Part shown: positions 59,128 to 64,000 of the stretch, piece by piece
Layout: the number at the start of each line of letters is the position of its first letter
How positions within the stretch are numbered: the stretch's first letter is position 1
Origin: an uncultured Armatimonadota bacterium
GTDB lineage: Bacteria; Armatimonadota; Fimbriimonadia; Fimbriimonadales; Fimbriimonadaceae
Direction: 5' to 3'
DNA length: 64,000 nt
Assembly: GCA_903833215.1 (NCBI GenBank)
Contig: CAILEM010000054.1
Span: 1 to 64,000, forward strand
Notes under the pieces: generated by a model
The model's database searches: none
What the model was told of the DNA's origin: nothing
The model's input: only the letters and a program-made list of their open reading frames with translations
Translations under genes and position numbers: made by a program

Positions 59128-59160
59128 TACCAGAGGCCGATTCTTTCGCCACCTACATCG

Positions 59161-61695
59161 CTAGTGACCGACGGATTGCGGCTTCCCAAGAGACCAAAGG
59201 ACGAACTGAATTTGAGCGCCCTTCGGGCACGCCACTGTGAATTGGGAGGAACCAGCCGGCAAAAACGCCGGTTTGGCCACCGCACAGACAGCGATTTGCT
59301 TTCGGTTTCGATCAGCTTGATACGCCTTGTCCCCGTCAATCAGGACAAACTCCCCGTCCTTCACAGGGTGCGTGGTCCGAACCTCGGTCCCATCGGGAAG
59401 AGTAACCACCACCGCGCCCGGCTCCACTCCTTTGTCAAGCTTTATCCGAACAGCGAGGTGTAGCGGCTGCATTGAATTGGGATTCAAAACCTGTATCGGG
59501 TTCCCTGCCTTAGCCGCCTCCGTTCGAAGTTCCTTTACTGGCGTCAGCAAAAACTTCATTCGGCCCGTTTGCTTAAGGTGGAATTTGGACGTCAGGTCTT
59601 TCAACGCCTCTTTTTGCACTGGCGTGAACAGGTTGGCAGCGCGGGCATTCTCCCAAGCACGGAACGCACTAAAAATCGCTGCCTTCTCGCCACTCTTCTC
59701 GACCGCATCCTCGGTTAAGCCAAGCATATAGGTCGCGTCCAAAGCCACCGACTTTGCCTGCAAGTTCTCGGCGTCGTAAAGGGACCAGTCGCTATGGTAG
59801 TCCTGAATCCCAAAGGTGGGAGCGAGAAAGGAGTTCTGAAACATGTGGCGGATATCTTTGCCTTCGGTCCCCCAGTGATTGAGAATCGGGTCGAACATGT
59901 TGTTGCCGCCACCCACATTACAGGAGCCCACAAATTCCCATTCACCGGGCAAGATGCCGGCCCCCATCACGCGCGGTGCCTTACCATGGGTCAGCTTGGA
60001 ATAGGTCTCGAAGAATCGTCGCATGAAACGCTTCACCCCGAAGTAGCCCTGATTGATGTAGAGAGTGCTTTCGAGACCGTCGAAATCGATGTACTCCATT
60101 CCGTTTTCGACCATCACGCTTGCGTAGTAGTCCGCGTACGACTCCATCAGGCTCATATCGGGGCAAAACCCGCCGTAGCAATTCTGTTGGAGCTTGGCCA
60201 AGCCAAGACCTGCTTTGTGGTTCTGCGGCTTCGTTCCACCGAAACCACGCTTGATCACCCTCATCGTCCAGGGTGCTTGCTTACTCACCACATCGACCTG
60301 AATCAGTTCTCCCCCAATCTGAACAATGTTCGAATCGTCACCCATTGGCCACGTTCCCTTCTCTGTCAAATATGAGGGATCGGAAACGGTGATCGACATC
60401 TCTGAATCCGTCAGGTCCTTTGCCAAAGCTGTTCGGCACACAGTTTGCAGGTGGTTACTCGCAATCGGTGTCACGTCAGAACAACGACCGGGCTGCAAGA
60501 AGAGGCATAAGGTGTGCAGCCCGTATTTGATTCCGTGCTTGCGGCAATCGTCAGTGAACTCCTTATAGGTTTTGCTCCGATTTCCGGAGAAGGCAACTCG
60601 CTTTCCGAGCCAGTGATCGGCTGGATTTGCGTAGTATTCCCCCTGCCCTTCATCCTGAACCGCGTTGAGGGTTAACGCTTCGGCGTACTCGATCATCTTG
60701 TCGTGGGGGCCGCCATTCCATGCGATATCCGGCTTGAGCAGAGCTGGATCATGAACCCATCTGCCATCGATTTTTGGCTTGAGAATAGGCTCATCCTCCA
60801 CGATTTTTCTCAGAGTCCTGGGAGCCAAATCAGTTGTACAAGCATAAAGCGCAACCGTCGATCCGATGAAATCAACCCCTGGAACCGGATCGCTTACTTG
60901 CGTCCGTGGACGCGACCGTGGGAAGCCTGGCAATAAAGACCACTTCTGGGTGTAGCTCTTTCTGCGATCTCGAGAGTGGTAGGCGATGGTTGAGCCGAAC
61001 GTCGGCTCGAGCTTTGCGCCTAATCCGCCAATCTGTTGGAAAAATTCATCAGGATGCGAGGAGAAAGCCACGTCACTGATGCCATCACCGCCGAGGTTGA
61101 ACCACTGCCCCTCTTTCAGGTCGTGCGGTACCGGCCATTTCTTCGAATCGAAGGTGTGAACGTAGTAGCCCAATCCATGGGAATCGCCATCGGCAGGAGG
61201 ACCCGAGATCGTGTTGTCGTCGATGCCGAACAAGCCGATTGCATAGTGGTCATCCCTGACGACGCCAATGATATCGCCGATATATTGAGAGATCTTGGTG
61301 TGCAGCGGTCCCCAAACGATGTTGTCAACCTTGCCTCGATTCGAGAGTGAGAGAAGTTGAAGGCGTAGGTAGCTCCTGTTTGCGGTTGCATGAACGACAG
61401 CCACTGACCCATTGGGGTACTTGATATGGAAGGAACCGGACCGCCGGTCGAATACGGATGACTTGGGAAATACCAGCTGACTGTTCGGCACTCCTGCTTC
61501 ATGGAGGCTGATAAGCGGGGAGGGATGGCCGGCAGCCATGTACTCCGTGCGGGTCTTCCCGTGCTTCAACGATGTGATGTAGCCGTGTGGGTCCACAGAA
61601 ACTTGAGTGCCTTGGAACGCAAATGAGATGCTGTCTGGCAACTTGTGCTGGACCAAAATGGTGACGGCGGCGATGGATAAGGAAAGGATCGGCAT
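59161..61695 (-). CDS. Large secreted glycosidase-like protein (TIM-barrel type)
   Basis: This 844-residue protein has signal MPILSLSIAAVTILVQ. An N-terminal beta-sandwich (about 25-260) is followed by a central barrel-like part: GRWVHDPALLKPDIAWNGGPHDKMIEYAEAL, GIKYGLHTLCLFLQPGRCSDV, ENGMEYIDFDGLESTLYINQGYFGVKRFMRRFF with an acidic DFDGLE, and VMGAGILPGEWEFVGSCNVGGG. The end is beta-rich (LAVRIKLDKGVEPGAVVVTLPDGTEVRTT). The layout recalls families of bacterial glycosidases with alpha-galactosidase-like barrels, but I cannot name the family. It is divergent from the last gene in the window, with 111 bases between them. Confidence 0.6.
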   Translation of the reverse strand: MPILSLSIAAVTILVQHKLPDSISFAFQGTQVSVDPHGYITSLKHGKTRTEYMAAGHPSPLISLHEAGVPNSQLVFPKSSVFDRRSGSFHIKYPNGSVAVVHATANRSYLRLQLLSLSNRGKVDNIVWGPLHTKISQYIGDIIGVVRDDHYAIGLFGIDDNTISGPPADGDSHGLGYYVHTFDSKKWPVPHDLKEGQWFNLGGDGISDVAFSSHPDEFFQQIGGLGAKLEPTFGSTIAYHSRDRRKSYTQKWSLLPGFPRSRPRTQVSDPVPGVDFIGSTVALYACTTDLAPRTLRKIVEDEPILKPKIDGRWVHDPALLKPDIAWNGGPHDKMIEYAEALTLNAVQDEGQGEYYANPADHWLGKRVAFSGNRSKTYKEFTDDCRKHGIKYGLHTLCLFLQPGRCSDVTPIASNHLQTVCRTALAKDLTDSEMSITVSDPSYLTEKGTWPMGDDSNIVQIGGELIQVDVVSKQAPWTMRVIKRGFGGTKPQNHKAGLGLAKLQQNCYGGFCPDMSLMESYADYYASVMVENGMEYIDFDGLESTLYINQGYFGVKRFMRRFFETYSKLTHGKAPRVMGAGILPGEWEFVGSCNVGGGNNMFDPILNHWGTEGKDIRHMFQNSFLAPTFGIQDYHSDWSLYDAENLQAKSVALDATYMLGLTEDAVEKSGEKAAIFSAFRAWENARAANLFTPVQKEALKDLTSKFHLKQTGRMKFLLTPVKELRTEAAKAGNPIQVLNPNSMQPLHLAVRIKLDKGVEPGAVVVTLPDGTEVRTTHPVKDGEFVLIDGDKAYQADRNRKQIAVCAVAKPAFLPAGSSQFTVACPKGAQIQFVLWSLGKPQSVGH

Positions 61696-61806
61696 TGGCT
61701 TTCAGTCAGGCTCGAGTACGAGCGTTGGTGACGTGAAGTATGGACCAACCGATGGCTTGTTCTGCCCTAACGATTGAGTCGCAACCACAACTGTATACTG
61801 GCCGCC

Positions 61807-64000
61807 ATGTGCTTTCGGATGAGGAGCGCCTCTTGCGTCATAGTTGCCGTCAATCTGCTTTGTGTCGCATCGGCGACACAAAACTCTGCCAGTTGGCTTC
61901 CGGTTCGCCCAACCGAAGGCATGCGCCTGCTGGTTTGCCGTTACGACGGGTCTAAGCTTAACGAAGCAATCCCATTTTCAAATGGAAAAGCACTGACCTC
62001 GCAGGGCAGCTGGATTTGCTCGGTCCGCAAAGACGGCACCAATCTAGCTGTTACCTTTCGGCTCGTAAAGGGTTTGGCAACATCGACCGGAGTTGCCGTC
62101 GCATTCGACTTCCCCCACTGGAGTCGCCGCAATTATCTCTTGGTGCCCGGTGCGGTGTACAACGGCAACCGATTCCCTGCCCTCCCCGGTGGATACATGC
62201 CGCCGTTTCCGCCGAGCATGTTCTTCAACCCGAACCTGCCCCTCACGATTTCCGATAACCCGCGACTGTCGCCCGAACCAGGAAAAGCTGGAAAGATCGA
62301 ATTACTGACCGGAAATGCTTCAACTCCTGCCATGGGCTTTTTTGCGCCAGCGCAAAAGAACGGATTCATCCTTCACGCCGAGCAGAACACTGGCTTCGGA
62401 AACAATGGGATGTTCATTGAGGAAAGCGCTGCCCAAAACCAAGCCACCCTCGTGGTCAGCGCTCCAGGTGTCCGCGAGTGGGCAGCTCAGTTTGGTGGAT
62501 TCGCCGAGAGTGGTGATAAGGGGGCGACGTGGAAAGCTGGCGATTCTGTCACCCTAAGGTTCTGCATCTCTAGGTTCGCAACGGACTCCATCCCAGGCTT
62601 TCTTGAGAAGTTCATGACGGAGCGCAAATCGCTTACGGGTCCCAATCGTCCACGAAATCTGGCTCCGATGAGTGAAATTTCCGACCTGATTGTGCCGAGG
62701 TTCAGCAAGCGTTGGACCACCCAGCCCGCAGGTAGTTGGTACGCCCCCGAGAACGACAACAACTTCCAACTAGGATGGGTGAGCGGTTTTATGCAAACGC
62801 CAATGCTTGCCCTGAATGATGCGGTTGAGCGTGACCGGATATGCCGACAGCTTGATTTCGTTACGTCCAAATTGCAGGGCAAGAGCGGTTTCTTCTATGC
62901 CGGCATTATGTCGGGCGGAGAATTGCGATCGGATCGGAGCTACGGTTCCCGCAAGCTAGTGCTCACCCGTAAGAACAGCGACACCCTGCTGATGTATCTG
63001 AAGTTCTTCAAGATCCTCAAGGCTCAAGGCCACGGAGATGTTATCAAGTCCACATGGAGGACAGCGGCTCGGGGCTTGGCAGATGCCTTTTGTCGCACGT
63101 GGGCAAAGTACGGACAATTCGGCCACTACCTCGATCCTGTGACGGGCGAGATTGCCGTGTTCAACACTACTGGCGGAGCGATCGCACCGGCCGGGTTGGC
63201 TCTCGCCTCGGAGTTCTTTCACGATCCGAGGTATTTGCGTGTTGCGACGGCATCGGCCGCCATGTATTTTCAGCGAGATGTCGTCGGGCGAGGACTGACG
63301 AATGGAGCATGCGGCGACATCTCTCAAGACCCCGACTCCGAGACCGCTTTTGGATTTCTTGAGTCGTTGATGGCGCTTTATGGAGTCACTGGTGATCCAA
63401 TTTGGCTAACGCGTGCCCGCACGGAAGCCAATTTGGCCGCAACGTGGGTGCTTTCCTACGATGCGTTCTTTCCTCGCGAGAGCCAAATCGGTAGAAACCA
63501 ATCTCGCATGGCTGGGGCCGTCTTTGCCAGTGCCCAGAATAAGCACGCTGCACCCGGCATCTGCACATCGTCCGGCGACTACCTATTCAAGCTGTATCGC
63601 GCAACCGGTGCCAAGCAATATGCGGAGCTGATTCGAGACATCCAGCATGCCGCCGTCGAAGCGACCGAACTGCCGGGCCACCCAACCTGCGGTGCCGGTT
63701 TCGGCTCATCAATGGAGCGGATCCAACCCACCGACGCCGAAGGCAAAGGCGCGATCGGAAACTACATCCACACCCAAAACGCCTGGACCGAACTCGACAC
63801 CCTCCTAATGGCCACCGAGCTTCCCGGCGTCTACGTTCAAACCTACCACGACACCCTATTCACCTTCGACCACATCAAGGCCCGAGTTCTTGGTCGACAC
63901 AACGGCACCGTCACGCTCGAATTAACGAACCCAACCAACTACGAAGCCCGTGTCTCGATCTTTGCAGAAACTGCTAAAGCCGCTAAGAAGCCACTCGACT
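61807..64000 (+). CDS. Large secreted (alpha/alpha)6-type protein, glycosidase-like (partial)
   Basis: The open frame runs 731 codons from ATG 61807 to the window edge without a stop. It starts with a signal peptide (MRSASCVIVAVNLLCVASA after an initial MCFR). A beta-sandwich N-terminal part (to about 260) is followed by a helical part with WYAPENDNNFQLGWVSGF, GRGLTNGACGDISQDPDSETAFGFLESLMALYG and GDYLFKLYRATGAKQYAELI, which resembles six-hairpin glycosidase-type toroids (alpha/alpha)6. Toward the edge it becomes beta-rich again. I cannot name the family. It pairs with the divergent glycosidase-like gene, and both probably act on one polysaccharide. Confidence 0.65.
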   Translation, partial: MCFRMRSASCVIVAVNLLCVASATQNSASWLPVRPTEGMRLLVCRYDGSKLNEAIPFSNGKALTSQGSWICSVRKDGTNLAVTFRLVKGLATSTGVAVAFDFPHWSRRNYLLVPGAVYNGNRFPALPGGYMPPFPPSMFFNPNLPLTISDNPRLSPEPGKAGKIELLTGNASTPAMGFFAPAQKNGFILHAEQNTGFGNNGMFIEESAAQNQATLVVSAPGVREWAAQFGGFAESGDKGATWKAGDSVTLRFCISRFATDSIPGFLEKFMTERKSLTGPNRPRNLAPMSEISDLIVPRFSKRWTTQPAGSWYAPENDNNFQLGWVSGFMQTPMLALNDAVERDRICRQLDFVTSKLQGKSGFFYAGIMSGGELRSDRSYGSRKLVLTRKNSDTLLMYLKFFKILKAQGHGDVIKSTWRTAARGLADAFCRTWAKYGQFGHYLDPVTGEIAVFNTTGGAIAPAGLALASEFFHDPRYLRVATASAAMYFQRDVVGRGLTNGACGDISQDPDSETAFGFLESLMALYGVTGDPIWLTRARTEANLAATWVLSYDAFFPRESQIGRNQSRMAGAVFASAQNKHAAPGICTSSGDYLFKLYRATGAKQYAELIRDIQHAAVEATELPGHPTCGAGFGSSMERIQPTDAEGKGAIGNYIHTQNAWTELDTLLMATELPGVYVQTYHDTLFTFDHIKARVLGRHNGTVTLELTNPTNYEARVSIFAETAKAAKKPLD

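Overview
The window is a chromosomal segment of moderately GC-rich bacterial DNA. The best guess for the source is an Armatimonadota (Fimbriimonas-like) bacterium. That guess rests on the mix of many secreted beta-propeller and Ig-like repeat proteins, TIGR03803-type repeats, prepilin-like proteins, secreted glycosidases, a split nuo cluster and a light-sensor-like B12 protein. No rRNA or other taxonomic marker is present, so the assignment is an inference.

Layout. 1-141: end of an IS3-like element. 185-846: minus-strand hicBA toxin-antitoxin pair with a small upstream gene. 888-6318: plus-strand triad of an ECF-like sigma factor, a middle protein with an anti-sigma-like N-terminus, and a CHAT protease-STAND NTPase-TPR protein, followed by a convergent gene of unknown function. 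This triad is the strongest candidate for an undescribed system. 7282-7415: long inverted repeat. 7439-10636: nuoDEF alone. 10717-12407: GH130-like protein and a histidine phosphatase. 12408-13243: gene-free island holding a 140-bp hairpin and a palindromic repeat family. 13244-17200: housekeeping genes (tRNA-Ser, DprA-like, MTA phosphorylase, fatty acid hydroxylase-like, tRNA-Asn).

17276-25525: large secreted repeat proteins and an XRE-cupin regulator. 25765-26506: higBA with a palindromic operator. 26512-28407: prepilin-like operon of three coupled genes, preceded by a frameshifted small secreted Cys-rich gene and a LacI-type operator. 28615-33524: secreted SGNH hydrolase, YVTN propeller and GH9 enzyme. 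33595-38001: a tightly coupled operon of GntR regulator, deoC, Gfo/Idh/MocA dehydrogenase, TIM-barrel isomerase and YdcF, probably for sugar or polyol catabolism. 38083-43453: tandem paralogous Ig-PQQ-propeller genes with matching promoters and UUCG-loop terminators. 43527-51567: secreted proteins, including one 2-kb gene broken by a single in-frame TAG.

52647-58045: a four-gene, translationally coupled signalling operon made of a stand-alone B12-binding protein with a CarH-type Wx9EH motif, a histidine kinase, a hybrid kinase and a REC-HD-GYP protein. It reads as a candidate light- or cobalamin-sensing route to c-di-GMP. 58069-64000: S66 carboxypeptidase-like protein and two divergent large secreted proteins of glycosidase type, the last one running off the window.
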